Part shown: piece after piece, positions 52,941 through 63,017 of the stretch
Position numbering within the stretch: the first letter of the stretch is position 1
How the letters are laid out: each line of letters opens with the position of its first letter
From: Prochlorococcus sp. AG-418-M08
Lineage (GTDB): Bacteria > Cyanobacteriota > Cyanobacteriia > PCC-6307 > Cyanobiaceae
Length of the DNA: 64,000 nucleotides
Direction: 5' to 3'
Assembly (NCBI GenBank): GCA_003213955.1
Contig: QCMG01000001.1
Location: 124,001 to 188,000, forward strand
Notes under the pieces: model-generated
What the model saw: only the letters and a program-made list of their open reading frames with translations
Told to the model about the DNA's origin: nothing
The model's database searches: none
Translations under genes and position numbers: made by a program

Positions 52941-53324
52941 ATGACTGAAGTAGATATTCAAACTTTCGAAGATAATTTTTTAAATGCTTTAAATCTCTTT
53001 AATACGCAAAAATGGTACGAAGCTCATGATGCTTTTGAGGATATATGGAATACGCTTGATGGAGATGAAAGACAAATTATACAGGGAATACTGCAAGTGT
53101 CTGTCTCCCAATTTCACTTAAGTAAAGGGAATCTAAACGGCGCTACTATATTATTGGGAGAAGGTTTAGGTAGGATAAAAAATAGAACAAATATTAATTT
53201 AGGAATAGACTTAGAATCTTTTTGCAAAAGTCTTGAGGATTTATTAAAAAAACTTCAATACAAAGAGGAATTAAATGAAAAAGATAAACCCTACTTAATA
53301 AGAAAACAGAAAAATGAATTTTGA
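52941..53324 (+). CDS. DUF309 family protein
   Basis: 127 residues. LFNTQKWYEAHDAFEDIWN at 18-36 then EDIWNTLDGDERQIIQGILQVSVS match the DUF309 helical fold (HxxxExxW, with His30 and Glu34 region). Function unknown; widely kept in cyanobacteria. Seven bases behind typA and overlapping lptB by 11 bases. Confidence 0.85.
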   Translation: MTEVDIQTFEDNFLNALNLFNTQKWYEAHDAFEDIWNTLDGDERQIIQGILQVSVSQFHLSKGNLNGATILLGEGLGRIKNRTNINLGIDLESFCKSLEDLLKKLQYKEELNEKDKPYLIRKQKNEF

Positions 53325-54042
53325 GATTAAAAATGTTTCACTAACTATTGAGGGAAAATCGATAGTTAATGATGTATCTATAACAATATTCCCAGGAGAA
53401 ATTGTAGGTTTAATGGGACCTAATGGAGCTGGTAAAACTTCTACTTTTAATCTTGCAGTTGGTAATTTAAAACCAGATAAAGGAGACATTTTAATGAATG
53501 ATAAGTCAATAACAAATATACCTTTACCTAATAGAGCAAGACTTGGTTTGGGTTATTTAACTCAAGAAGCAAGTATCTTTAGAGATCTTACAGTTAAAGA
53601 GAATATTGACTTAGCTTTACAACATTCATTTTTTAGTAGCGCTATAGTAAGAAATAAAAGAGAAAAAATAATTAATGAGTTTAATCTTAATAAAGTAGTT
53701 GATAATTATGGTTATCAATTATCTGGAGGGGAAAGAAGAAGGTGTGAAATAGCCAGAGCTCTATCTGTTGGTAAAACAGGACCTAAATATTTACTTTTGG
53801 ATGAGCCTTTTGCAGGAATAGATCCTTTGGCTGTAAATGATTTAAAGAGACTTATTATCAAACTTAGTAAAAATGGTATGGGAATCCTTATTACTGATCA
53901 TAATGTAAGAGATACTTTGTTAATAACTAATAAATCATACGTTTTAAGTGAAGGTAAGATTCTGGCTCATGGATCGTCTAATGAATTAGCAAATAATCAA
54001 ATAGTTAAAAAGTTTTATTTAGGTGATGATTTTCAGCTTTAG
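53314..54042 (+). CDS. lptB: Lipopolysaccharide export ATPase LptB
   Basis: 242 residues. Walker A GPNGAGKTS at about 35-43, signature LSGGERRRCEIARAL, Walker B LLLDEPFAGIDPLAV, His-switch ITDHNVRDTL. YLTQEASIFRDLTVKENI is LptB-typical. It drives LPS transport with LptF/LptG, not in this window. Overlaps the DUF309 gene. Confidence 0.94.
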   Translation: MNFEIKNVSLTIEGKSIVNDVSITIFPGEIVGLMGPNGAGKTSTFNLAVGNLKPDKGDILMNDKSITNIPLPNRARLGLGYLTQEASIFRDLTVKENIDLALQHSFFSSAIVRNKREKIINEFNLNKVVDNYGYQLSGGERRRCEIARALSVGKTGPKYLLLDEPFAGIDPLAVNDLKRLIIKLSKNGMGILITDHNVRDTLLITNKSYVLSEGKILAHGSSNELANNQIVKKFYLGDDFQL

Positions 54043-54153
54043 TATTTAAATTTAGTAATAAATTTAAATTAAAAATTTTATACAAATAATATATTTTTTA
54101 TATATTTTTTTATTTTATAATTAAATCAAATAAAACAACTTTATATTCCTCAA

Positions 54154-55092
54154 ATGATATTTAATACTTTTGTCAAAAGTTTAATTTACGATCCCGTATC
54201 TACATTAGGTATTTTAATTTTTTACTTATTGTTGATTAATTTGCCTATATCTTTAATATCCTTATTTAATAAAAAATCCTCCTCATATGTAAGATTTATC
54301 ACTATCACAGCTAATATTTTCATTGCTTTACAGCTTATATCAAGATGGCTTATATCTGGACATTTTCCCATAAGTAATTTATATGAATCTCTTTATTTTC
54401 TCGTTTGGGGTATTTCTCTAGGTCAATTAGTTATTGAGAAAGAGTACCCGACTCCTATAATTCCAGCAATAGCTGTACCTGTTCAGCTTTTAACTGTTGG
54501 TTTTGCTTGCTTTGTATTGCCTGACGATTTAAAGCTATCTTCAAGTCTTGTTCCAGCACTTAGATCAAGTTGGTTAATTATGCATGTAAGTGTTGTAATG
54601 CTTAGTTATTCTGCTCTTATTATTGGTTCTTTATTATCAGCCTCTGTATTGTTTATTAATAACAAAAAACCTCTTCAACTTAGAAGTAGTTCTACAGGTA
54701 TAGGAGGTTTTAAAATATCTGAATCTTATTCAATAAATAATGTTATTGAGCCAATTAATTTCTCTCATTCTGAAGAATTAGATACTCTTAGTTATCGATC
54801 TATATTAGTAGGGTTTGTTCTTCTCACTCTTGGCTTAATTACAGGAGCTATTTGGGCTAATGAAGCTTGGGGTACCTGGTGGAGTTGGGATCCTAAGGAG
54901 ACATGGGCTTTCATATGTTGGCTATTTTATGCTGCTTATTTGCATATGAGAATAAGTAGAGGCTGGCAAGGTAGAAGACCCGCTTTACTAGCTACTTCTG
55001 GCTTTTTTGTTGTATTGATATGTTACATAGGGGTAAATTTTTTAGGTGTAGGTTTGCATAGTTATGGTTGGATATTTGGAATATTAAGTTAA
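54154..55092 (+). CDS. ccsB: Cytochrome c biogenesis protein CcsB (CcsA-type)
   Basis: 312 residues, about eight membrane helices. The WWD heme-handling motif [15 protein letters not shown] is at about 248-262, and conserved His in [10 protein letters not shown] and MHVSVV serve as heme ligands. Part of system II, which attaches heme to c-type cytochromes such as cytochrome f and c6 on the lumenal side. Naming of CcsA/CcsB varies in databases. A 110-base AT-rich gap precedes it. Confidence 0.92.
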   Translation: MIFNTFVKSLIYDPVSTLGILIFYLLLINLPISLISLFNKKSSSYVRFITITANIFIALQLISRWLISGHFPISNLYESLYFLVWGISLGQLVIEKEYPTPIIPAIAVPVQLLTVGFACFVLPDDLKLSSSLVPALRSSWLIMHVSVVMLSYSALIIGSLLSASVLFINNKKPLQLRSSSTGIGGFKISESYSINNVIEPINFSHSEELDTLSYRSILVGFVLLTLGLITGAIWANEAWGTWWSWDPKETWAFICWLFYAAYLHMRISRGWQGRRPALLATSGFFVVLICYIGVNFLGVGLHSYGWIFGILS

Positions 55093-55102
55093 TTACCAGT
55101 TT

Positions 55103-55858
55103 TTAAGGTTCAGAAATAACCTTCCCATTTTGAGCATCTAGAGCAACTGACCTTAATTCATCACAACCCTCTTTTAACGTTGGGTAAGCGAACATTCCAC
55201 TTCCTGCAATAAAACAATTAGCACCAGCTTCTGCACATTGGGAAATGGTCCAATTTGCTTTTATTCCGCCATCTACTTCAATATCAATATTTAAATTCTT
55301 TTCAATTACATATTCTCTGATTTTTCTTATTTTATTAAGCATTGTCGGTATATAAGCTTGGCCTCCAAAACCTGGATTAACTGTCATTACTAAGACATGA
55401 TCGACCATATCCATAATATTTTTAATCATTTCGAATGGCGTATGAGGATTTAATGCAACAGATGGTGAACCACCAAGATCCCTTATCCTTCCAAGTACTC
55501 TATGTAGATGAACATTGGCTTCAGCATGAGCTATTACAACCCCTGGTTCTCCATTAGGACCTTTTGTAGCTTCAACATATTCTCCAAGCATTGTTTCACA
55601 ATTATATTGACTTACCATTAATTGAGTCTCAAAAGGAACCTTACAATATTTCCTGCATGCGGCAATCATTTCAGGCCCAAAAGTGAGATTAGGTACAAAA
55701 TTTCCATCCATGACATCAAATTGAATACGATCAACACCTGCTTCTTCAAGATCTTTTACGCATCCACCCATATTTGCCCAGTCTGCAGGTAGTACGGATG
55801 GAATTATTTGAATTGGTCGATTAACACTAAATGAATTTTTAGAATTAGACTCAGTCAT
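55103..55858 (-). CDS. rpe: Ribulose-phosphate 3-epimerase
   Basis: 251 residues. IIPSVLPADWANMG at the start, DRIQFDVMDGNFVPNLTFGP with the metal-binding Asp, LVMTVNPGFGGQ and EVDGGI are the epimerase signatures. It interconverts ribulose-5-P and xylulose-5-P in the Calvin and pentose phosphate cycles. The N-terminus is some 20 residues longer than in E. coli. Divergent from glpX. Confidence 0.96.
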   Translation of the reverse strand: MTESNSKNSFSVNRPIQIIPSVLPADWANMGGCVKDLEEAGVDRIQFDVMDGNFVPNLTFGPEMIAACRKYCKVPFETQLMVSQYNCETMLGEYVEATKGPNGEPGVVIAHAEANVHLHRVLGRIRDLGGSPSVALNPHTPFEMIKNIMDMVDHVLVMTVNPGFGGQAYIPTMLNKIRKIREYVIEKNLNIDIEVDGGIKANWTISQCAEAGANCFIAGSGMFAYPTLKEGCDELRSVALDAQNGKVISEP

Positions 55859-56044
55859 TAAATTTTTAAAATATTTAATAAAGATACTATATTTAGTTGC
55901 TTATTCCTAATTTAAAGACACGGCCTGATAAAGTAACATCTGCAAAGAGTTAAAAAAAGCTAATTAGCAAAATAATTCTTATAAAAAAGACATTTTTTAT
56001 GAGAACATATTTAAATCTCTTAGAAAATCTTTTTAAATTTAATT

Positions 56045-57046
56045 GTGAATCAAACTTTAATTCAAGAAATTCTCGAAGTTGTCGAGCAAGCCGCAATAGC
56101 ATCTGCGAAACTTACAGGTCTCGGTAAGAAAGACGAAGCTGATGCCGCTGCTGTTGAAGCAATGAGATTGCGAATGGGCAAAATAGAAATGAAAGGTAAA
56201 ATTGTTATAGGTGAGGGAGAACGTGACGAAGCACCCATGTTATATATCGGTGAAGAGGTAGGAAGTGGAAATGGTCCAGGTGTTGACTTTGCTGTAGACC
56301 CTTGTGAGGGTACTAATTTATGTGCTAACAACCAAAGAGGTTCTATGGCAGTATTAGCGGCATCAGATACTGGTGGGCTTTTCAATGCACCCGATTTTTA
56401 TATGAATAAACTTGCAGCTCCTCCTGCTGCTAAAGGAAAGGTAGATATTAGGAACTCAGCTACTGATAACTTAAAAATTTTAAGTAATTGCTTGGATTTA
56501 GCAATTGATGAACTTACTGTAGTTGTTATGGATAGAGCAAGACATAAAGGTTTGATCAAGGAGATTAGAGAATGTGGAGCTAAAATTCAACCAATTTCTG
56601 ATGGAGATGTTCAAGCTGCAATTGCATGTGGATTTGCAGGAACAGGTACTCATTGCTTAATGGGAATCGGAGCAGCTCCAGAAGGTGTTATATCAGCTGC
56701 TGCCATGAGAGCTCTAGGGGGACATTTTCAAGGACAGTTGGTATATGATCCGGCGATTGCACAAACTTCTGAGTGGGCGGACTACACAAAGGAAGGGAAT
56801 ATAAAACGTTTAAATGAAATGGGAATTACGGATATTGATAAAATCTATGAAGCTAATGAACTTGCATCAGGAGAAAATGTTATTTTTGCTGGAAGTGGGA
56901 TTACTGATGGATTGTTATTTGACGGGGTTAAATTTGAAAAAGACTGTACAAGAACAAGCAGTCTTGTAATAAGTACATTAGATAGTACTTGTAGATTTAC
57001 AAATACAATACATATGAAAGATGGCGCTAAAAGCATTAGCCTTTAA
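56045..57046 (+). CDS. glpX: Class II fructose-1,6/sedoheptulose-1,7-bisphosphatase
   Basis: 333 residues. [18 protein letters not shown] (57-74), [10 protein letters not shown] (about 88-97) metal/phosphate site and [20 protein letters not shown] are characteristic of the cyanobacterial dual F/SBPase. It performs both phosphatase steps of the Calvin cycle. Start is GTG at 56045-56047. Codons are C-rich for this genome, fitting high expression. Confidence 0.96.
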   Translation: MNQTLIQEILEVVEQAAIASAKLTGLGKKDEADAAAVEAMRLRMGKIEMKGKIVIGEGERDEAPMLYIGEEVGSGNGPGVDFAVDPCEGTNLCANNQRGSMAVLAASDTGGLFNAPDFYMNKLAAPPAAKGKVDIRNSATDNLKILSNCLDLAIDELTVVVMDRARHKGLIKEIRECGAKIQPISDGDVQAAIACGFAGTGTHCLMGIGAAPEGVISAAAMRALGGHFQGQLVYDPAIAQTSEWADYTKEGNIKRLNEMGITDIDKIYEANELASGENVIFAGSGITDGLLFDGVKFEKDCTRTSSLVISTLDSTCRFTNTIHMKDGAKSISL

Positions 57047-57063
57047 TATTTCCATTTGATTAT

Positions 57064-58374
57064 ATGCAAATTGTTGTCGTCGGACTAAGTCATCGCACGG
57101 CACCCGTTGAAGTGCGCGAGAAGTTAAGTATTCCGGATCAATCTATCTCTGAATCACTAAAAACTCTGAGTTCCTACTCTGATATTTTAGAAGTTTCTAT
57201 ATTAAGCACTTGCAATAGGTTAGAAATATATGGTCTTGTAAAAGACAAAAATATTGGTATTTCATCAATTAAAGAATTTTTATCAGATTACTCTAGAGTT
57301 AATTCCAAAGATTTAAATCCTCATTTATTTGACTTTAAACAAGAAGAAGCTGTTTTTCATTTGATGAAGGTAGCAGCTGGATTAGATAGCCTTGTTCTAG
57401 GGGAAGGGCAAATCCTCTCGCAAGTTAAGAAAATGATGAGATTAGGTCAGGAGAACCAGTCAACTGGCCCCATTCTTAATAGGTTATTAAGTCAATCAGT
57501 CAGTGCTGGAAAGAAAGTTAGATCCGAAACAAATTTAGGAACTGGAGCTGTATCAATAAGTTCAGCTGCCGTAGAATTAGCGCAATTGAAAATTGGACAG
57601 GATCATGGTGTTGATGGACTAGTAAGTTTGAAATCAGAAAAAATCCTTGTCGTTGGTGCAGGACGTATGAGTCGACTTTTGATTACTCATTTGAAATCCA
57701 AAGGATGCAATAAGCTAACACTTTTGAATAGAAATATTGAAAGAGCAGTAAATCTTGCAGGAGATTTTCCAGATCTTGAAATTAATTGTAAGAATTTAAA
57801 TGAATTGGATGAAAATATATCCTTTTCTTCTCTTGTCTTTACAAGTACCGCTTCAGAAAAACCATTTATTGATTTATCTAGAGTTGAAAATATAAGTTTA
57901 AAAAACAGACTTAAATTCATAGATATAGGAGTACCGAGAAATATTTCTAATGATGTCAAACATCATGCTTTAATAGATTCTTATGATGTTGATGACCTAG
58001 AAGAAGTTGTATCTAGAAATCAGGAATTTAGGCAAAAAATAGCTAAAGAGGCTGAATCTTTAGTTAAAGAGGAAAGAATAATTTTTTTGGAATGGTGGGC
58101 AAGTTTGGAAGCAGTCCCGGTTATAAATAAATTAAGGTCTGATTTAGAGTTAATAAGAAAAGAAGAGTTACAAAAAGCTTTAAGTAGAATGGGACCTGAT
58201 TTTTCTGCTCGAGAAAGAAAAGTTGTAGAGGCTTTGACTAAGGGGATTGTTAATAAAATTCTTCACACACCAGTTACTAAATTGAGAAGTCCCCAGTCAA
58301 GAGAGGAGAGACAAACATCATTAAAAATTGTGGAAAAATTGTTCTCGTTGATAGATGATGAGCAAAATAATTAA
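57064..58374 (+). CDS. hemA: Glutamyl-tRNA reductase
   Basis: 436 residues. Nucleophile Cys50 in LSTCNRLEIYG; GLDSLVLGEGQILSQVK; NADPH-binding VVGAGRMSRL at about 200; C-terminal dimerisation helix. It makes glutamate-1-semialdehyde from Glu-tRNA, the first step to heme and chlorophyll. 17 bases behind glpX, so probably one transcript linking carbon fixation with pigment synthesis. Confidence 0.97.
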   Translation: MQIVVVGLSHRTAPVEVREKLSIPDQSISESLKTLSSYSDILEVSILSTCNRLEIYGLVKDKNIGISSIKEFLSDYSRVNSKDLNPHLFDFKQEEAVFHLMKVAAGLDSLVLGEGQILSQVKKMMRLGQENQSTGPILNRLLSQSVSAGKKVRSETNLGTGAVSISSAAVELAQLKIGQDHGVDGLVSLKSEKILVVGAGRMSRLLITHLKSKGCNKLTLLNRNIERAVNLAGDFPDLEINCKNLNELDENISFSSLVFTSTASEKPFIDLSRVENISLKNRLKFIDIGVPRNISNDVKHHALIDSYDVDDLEEVVSRNQEFRQKIAKEAESLVKEERIIFLEWWASLEAVPVINKLRSDLELIRKEELQKALSRMGPDFSARERKVVEALTKGIVNKILHTPVTKLRSPQSREERQTSLKIVEKLFSLIDDEQNN

Positions 58375-58503
58375 TATTTTCTGACTTTATATTAAGTTTT
58401 TCATTAGATTTTTCTCAATAGCTTTGTAAAGTGGCATTTCCCATTTTTATATTTGCACATAATCAGTTAATTTTAATAGTTGAGTATATCTCTAATAAAT
58501 TGA

Positions 58504-59799
58504 ATGAAGCGTGTGTTGGCAATCATCCTCGGAGGAGGAAAAGGTTCTAGGCTTTATCCCTTAACAAAAATGAGGGCAAAACCTGCTGTCCCTTTAGCGG
58601 GTAAATACCGTTTGATTGATATCCCAATTAGTAATTGTATTAATTCTGGGATTAATAAAATGTACGTTTTGACTCAGTTCAATAGTGCATCTCTTAACAG
58701 ACATATTGGAAGAACTTATAATTTAAGTGCGCCCTTTGGTCAAGGATTTGTTGAGGTTCTAGCTGCTCAGCAGACTCCTGATAGTCCAAAATGGTTTGAG
58801 GGAACTGCTGATGCAGTAAGAAAATACCAATGGTTATTTCAAGAATGGGATGTTGACGAATATTTAATATTGTCAGGTGATCAGCTTTATAGGATGGACT
58901 ATAGTTTATTTGTTCAACATCATAGAGCTAATGGTGCTGATTTAACAGTTGCAGCTTTACCTGTTGATGAGGCTCAGGCTGAAGGCTTTGGTCTCATGAG
59001 AACAGATGATTTGGGCAATATAAAGGAATTCAGCGAAAAGCCAACTGGTGAGAAATTAAAGTCAATGGCTGTTGATACATCAAAGTTCGGATTAACTAAG
59101 GAATCAGCATTAAAGAAACCATACCTTGCTTCAATGGGGATATATGTCTTTAGTAGAAAGACTCTCTTTGATCTCTTAAACAAGTTCCCAAACTATACAG
59201 ATTTTGGTAAAGATATAATCCCTGAGGCATTAGGTAGAGGAGATGTATTAAAAAGCTATGTTTTTGATGATTATTGGGAAGATATTGGAACTATTGGAGC
59301 ATTTTTTGAATCGAATTTAGCATTAACGCAACAACCAAAGCCGCCGTTTAGTTTTTATGATGAAAAATTTCCAATATATACCAGACCAAGATATCTTCCT
59401 CCATCAAAACTTGTAGATGCTCAAATTACAGATTCAATAGTTTGTGAAGGAACTATTTTGAAATCATGTAGTATATTGCATTGTGTTTTAGGAGTGAGGA
59501 GTAGAATTGAAAGCGATTCTGTTATTGAAGATACTCTGGTAATGGGGGCTGATTTCTTTGAGTCAGTTGAGGAAAGAATTGAATTAAGGAAAGGTGGTGG
59601 TACTCCTCTTGGAGTAGGTGAAGGCACAACTATCAAAAGAGCAATCCTTGATAAGAATGCAAGAATTGGAGATAATGTTGTGATTGTAAATAAAGATAGA
59701 GTAGAAGAAGCAGACAAGCCTGAGTTAGGATTTTATATACGAAATGGAATTGTTGTTGTTGTAAAAAATGCAACTATTGCTAACGGAACAATTATTTAA
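58504..59799 (+). CDS. glgC: Glucose-1-phosphate adenylyltransferase
   Basis: 431 residues. [22 protein letters not shown] (9-30) is the nucleotide-binding and regulatory region; [14 protein letters not shown] and [11 protein letters not shown] are catalytic; the C-terminus is a left-handed beta-helix (TIANGTII). It makes ADP-glucose for glycogen, activated by 3-phosphoglycerate in cyanobacteria. About 130 bases without a gene precede it. Confidence 0.97.
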   Translation: MKRVLAIILGGGKGSRLYPLTKMRAKPAVPLAGKYRLIDIPISNCINSGINKMYVLTQFNSASLNRHIGRTYNLSAPFGQGFVEVLAAQQTPDSPKWFEGTADAVRKYQWLFQEWDVDEYLILSGDQLYRMDYSLFVQHHRANGADLTVAALPVDEAQAEGFGLMRTDDLGNIKEFSEKPTGEKLKSMAVDTSKFGLTKESALKKPYLASMGIYVFSRKTLFDLLNKFPNYTDFGKDIIPEALGRGDVLKSYVFDDYWEDIGTIGAFFESNLALTQQPKPPFSFYDEKFPIYTRPRYLPPSKLVDAQITDSIVCEGTILKSCSILHCVLGVRSRIESDSVIEDTLVMGADFFESVEERIELRKGGGTPLGVGEGTTIKRAILDKNARIGDNVVIVNKDRVEEADKPELGFYIRNGIVVVVKNATIANGTII

Positions 59800-59897
59800 T
59801 TTTTTATTTCGATCATTTTTCGCTGACATAAGTTATTTTTTTTAAGCAATTTTAATAAGTTGCATGCAATATATATTTATTGCGTTTTTTATTTTTT

Positions 59898-61316
59898 ATG
59901 TCCAAGGCACATTTTGGTTTAATCGGTCTTGGAGTCATGGGGGAGAATTTAGTCCTTAATGCAGAAAGAAATGGATTTTCTAGTGTTGTTTTTAATAGAA
60001 CCTATTCTAAAACTGAAGAATTCCTAGAAGGTAGAGGTTTAGGGAAGAATATAGAAGGAGCAAAGACACTACAAGAATTTGTAAACAAGCTTGAGAGACC
60101 AAGGAGAATATTAATGATGGTTAAGGCTGGATCTGCTACCGATGCTGTAATTGATAATATTTCTGAATATCTTGAGGAAGGAGATTTATTGATTGACGGT
60201 GGAAATTCTCAGTTTAAAGATACTGAAAGAAGGGTTGAGACTCTTGAAAGTAAAAGCTTTGGTTACATAGGAATGGGAGTTTCTGGTGGCGCCAAAGGAG
60301 CTTTAGAGGGGCCAAGTATGATGCCAGGGGGTACTAAGGCCTCCTACGACGCAATAGAAAGTTTATTGACCAAAATGGCTGCCAAAGTTGAAGACGGCCC
60401 TTGTGTCGCCTATGTTGGACCAGGTGGTTCAGGACACTTCGTTAAAACTGTTCATAACGGTATTGAATATGGTATTGAACAGATACTTGCAGAGGCTTAT
60501 GACCTAATGAAGAGAGTTAAGAATATGAGTGGCTCGCAAATGTCAGAGGTTTTTGGTATCTGGAATAATACTGATGAATTAGCTTCTTATCTCGTTGAGA
60601 TAACAGAGATATGTTTAAACACTAAAGATGAATCAACAGAAGAGTTTGTAGTTGAAAAAATATTGGATAAAGCGGGCCAAAAAGGTACCGGTTTATGGAC
60701 TGTAGTCAGTGCATTAGAACTAGGTGTTTCAGTTCCTACTATTTATGCCTCTTTAAATGCAAGGGTTATGAGTTCCCTCAAAGATCAACGTAGTGAAATC
60801 GAGAAAACCATCCCGATGGAAGCTATAGAAGATTTTGATTTGGGTGATGTTTCTAATGGTATGAAACCTTTATTCGATGCAGTGGTTCTTGCCACTATTG
60901 CTAGTTATGCGCAAGGTATGGACATATTAAGTGAAGCATCATCTGTTTATAATTATGGATTGAACATGCCATCAATTGCTCAAATATGGAAAGGTGGTTG
61001 CATTATAAGATCTAAATTATTGAGGAAAATTCAAGATGCATATCAAAAAGATCCTAAATTAAAAAACTTAATATTTGATGATTGGTTCAACAACGAAATT
61101 TCTACAAGAATTGATAATTTAGCCAGTGTTGTTTCTTGCTCAACTAAAGCTGGTATACCAGTACCTTGTTTATCTAGCACTTTAGACTATCTCAATAGTT
61201 ATAGAACAAACAGGCTTCCTCAAAATTTAGTTCAAGCAATGAGAGATTGTTTCGGCTCTCATACTTACGAAAGAGTTGATAAAGAAGGAAGTTTTCATAC
61301 TGAATGGATGAAATGA
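59898..61316 (+). CDS. gnd: 6-phosphogluconate dehydrogenase, decarboxylating
   Basis: 472 residues from ATG at 59898; the frame is open to a TTG at 59880, but that adds MRFLFF only. GLIGLGVMGENLVLNAERNGF is the NADP site; GGNSQFKDT and MGVSGGAKGALEGPSMMPGG hold substrate residues; KTVHNGIEYG has the catalytic Lys. Oxidative pentose phosphate step to ribulose-5-P. Overlaps pgl by 13 bases. Confidence 0.97.
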   Translation: MSKAHFGLIGLGVMGENLVLNAERNGFSSVVFNRTYSKTEEFLEGRGLGKNIEGAKTLQEFVNKLERPRRILMMVKAGSATDAVIDNISEYLEEGDLLIDGGNSQFKDTERRVETLESKSFGYIGMGVSGGAKGALEGPSMMPGGTKASYDAIESLLTKMAAKVEDGPCVAYVGPGGSGHFVKTVHNGIEYGIEQILAEAYDLMKRVKNMSGSQMSEVFGIWNNTDELASYLVEITEICLNTKDESTEEFVVEKILDKAGQKGTGLWTVVSALELGVSVPTIYASLNARVMSSLKDQRSEIEKTIPMEAIEDFDLGDVSNGMKPLFDAVVLATIASYAQGMDILSEASSVYNYGLNMPSIAQIWKGGCIIRSKLLRKIQDAYQKDPKLKNLIFDDWFNNEISTRIDNLASVVSCSTKAGIPVPCLSSTLDYLNSYRTNRLPQNLVQAMRDCFGSHTYERVDKEGSFHTEWMK

Positions 61317-62041
61317 TTGAACAATCTTATGATGGATACAAATTATTTATATATAAAGATAAATTAGAACTTTCATCTAATGTTTCTAATTTTATAGAAA
61401 ATCAAATTGTTCAAACAATAAAAACTAAAAAAAGATTTCAATTTTGTGTAAGTGGTGGTTCAACTCCTAAATCTGTATATCAATTACTATCAGAGAGAGA
61501 TATTGAATGGAACAGAGTAGATATTTTTTTAGGTGATGAGAGATGCGTTGATCCAAAATCTGAATTAAGTAACTCGCTGATGTTAAAGAATTCGTTGCTA
61601 ACTAAATATGGTAATAAAGCTTCCTTTTATGAGATTTTTAGTGATAAAAAAGTTGATGATAATATCTCTAAGAATTTATTTATTTCTAAAATGAGTGAAA
61701 AGTGTAATGGTTATCCCCCATCTTTCGATTTAACTTTATTAGGCCTTGGAGATGATGGTCATACCGCTTCATTATTCCCATATCAGAAAGATAATAATGC
61801 AGATGATTTAGTAATTTTTAATGAGGGTAAGGGGCTTAAAAGAATATCTCTAACACCTAAAGTCCTCTCAGCTTCTTCTAAGATTATATTTTTAGTTAGT
61901 GGAGCATCTAAACAATTAGCACTCAAGAGGTTATTGGATAAAGATGAATCTCAAGAAAGGACTCCTTCTAAACTGATTAAATCAAGTAACCAGATTTCAA
62001 TATTTTGCGATGAAGAATCTTCAAAAGAATTATCAATTTAG
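61304..62041 (+). CDS. pgl: 6-phosphogluconolactonase
   Basis: 245 residues of the SOL/DevB family. FCVSGGSTPKSVYQLLSE, DIFLGDERCV and LLGLGDDGHTASLFP are the family motifs. It hydrolyses 6-phosphogluconolactone, the step just before Gnd, with which it overlaps. The pair is thus translationally coupled. Zwf is not in this window. Confidence 0.94.
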   Translation: MDEMIEQSYDGYKLFIYKDKLELSSNVSNFIENQIVQTIKTKKRFQFCVSGGSTPKSVYQLLSERDIEWNRVDIFLGDERCVDPKSELSNSLMLKNSLLTKYGNKASFYEIFSDKKVDDNISKNLFISKMSEKCNGYPPSFDLTLLGLGDDGHTASLFPYQKDNNADDLVIFNEGKGLKRISLTPKVLSASSKIIFLVSGASKQLALKRLLDKDESQERTPSKLIKSSNQISIFCDEESSKELSI

Positions 62042-62074
62042 TTAGAGTCTATTTAGTTCTAAAAAAATTAATTA

Positions 62075-62623
62075 ATGAATAATAAAAAAGTTTTATTCCA
62101 GAAAAAAGAGTTTGAAGGATGGAAAACCTTAAACGATACTGTTATGGGTGGATCAAGTTCAGCTTATTGTGAAAATACAAATTCTGGGTTGCTATTAAAA
62201 GGAAATATCATAGAGAAATCTGGAGGTTTTGTTAGTTGCAGATCATCGATATATAAACCTTCATTAGATGTTAGTGAATATCAATCTTTTGAATTAAAAA
62301 TAGACGGTCAAGGAAGAACTTTTAAATTTGCAGTTGCATGCGAAGATGACATCCTTGGGCTGACTGAATTTATTCCTGGTGGCCTGAGATGGATAAAATC
62401 ATTTCCTACTAAAAAATTTGGAACAACTAGTATTCAAATTCCTTTTAATACTCTTAGTCCATCAGTAAGAGCTAATAAGGTCCGTTTCCCTTTCAAATTT
62501 AAACCATCAAAAATCAAAAGATTACAAATTCTGCATTCAAAATTTGGTGATGATGGCCTACTTAATGATGGATTCAAATCGGGTCCAATAAAAATATTAT
62601 TAAAATCAATAAGTGCTTTTTGA
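62075..62623 (+). CDS. CIA30 family protein
   Basis: 182 residues. WKTLNDTVMGGSSSAY near the start (NDxVMGG) and CRSSIYKPSLDVSEYQSFELKIDGQGR are typical of the CIA30/NDUFAF1 fold, a galactose-binding-like beta sandwich. Named from a mitochondrial complex I assembly factor; in cyanobacteria a role in NDH or other complex assembly is only inferred. 33 bases behind pgl. Confidence 0.85.
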   Translation: MNNKKVLFQKKEFEGWKTLNDTVMGGSSSAYCENTNSGLLLKGNIIEKSGGFVSCRSSIYKPSLDVSEYQSFELKIDGQGRTFKFAVACEDDILGLTEFIPGGLRWIKSFPTKKFGTTSIQIPFNTLSPSVRANKVRFPFKFKPSKIKRLQILHSKFGDDGLLNDGFKSGPIKILLKSISAF

Positions 62624-62999
62624 AGATTTTGATGAAAATTTTAATACTTTAATTGCTAAATCAGCAGATTTAACAAATAAACCCTTTTTGCACTCCGTCG
62701 TAAAGATCAGTGGTGAATATGAAAGAGATAATGAGAACATTGATTTAACTATGAATATTTTATGTAGAGATATTGATGGGAAAAGAATGGATATTTATGA
62801 TCTTGAGTTGGAACTTTTCAGATCAAATAGTGAATTGGTTTTAGTTATTTCAAAGTTGAACTTTCCTGATGAACCTATTTTATGGAGTGGTGTAAAAACA
62901 ATATGGATGAATAGTAATAATGGCAAAAAATGTTCACCACCTAAATATAGTTCTAGATTAGAGAACCTTGCTACGAGGATAAAAAATTTTATTACTTAG
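62613..62999 (+). CDS. Soluble protein of unknown function (128 aa)
   Basis: GTG start at 62613, overlapping the CIA30 gene by 11 bases. Mixed alpha/beta with FDENFNTLIAKSADL, a strand-rich centre (DLTMNILCRDIDGKRMDIYDLELELF) and a basic end (CSPPKYSSRLENLATRIKNF). No family recognised; the coupling to the CIA30 gene suggests a joint role. Converges with ilvD. Confidence 0.6.
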   Translation: MLFEDFDENFNTLIAKSADLTNKPFLHSVVKISGEYERDNENIDLTMNILCRDIDGKRMDIYDLELELFRSNSELVLVISKLNFPDEPILWSGVKTIWMNSNNGKKCSPPKYSSRLENLATRIKNFIT

Positions 63000-63017
63000 A
63001 CTAATATGCCCTGGATA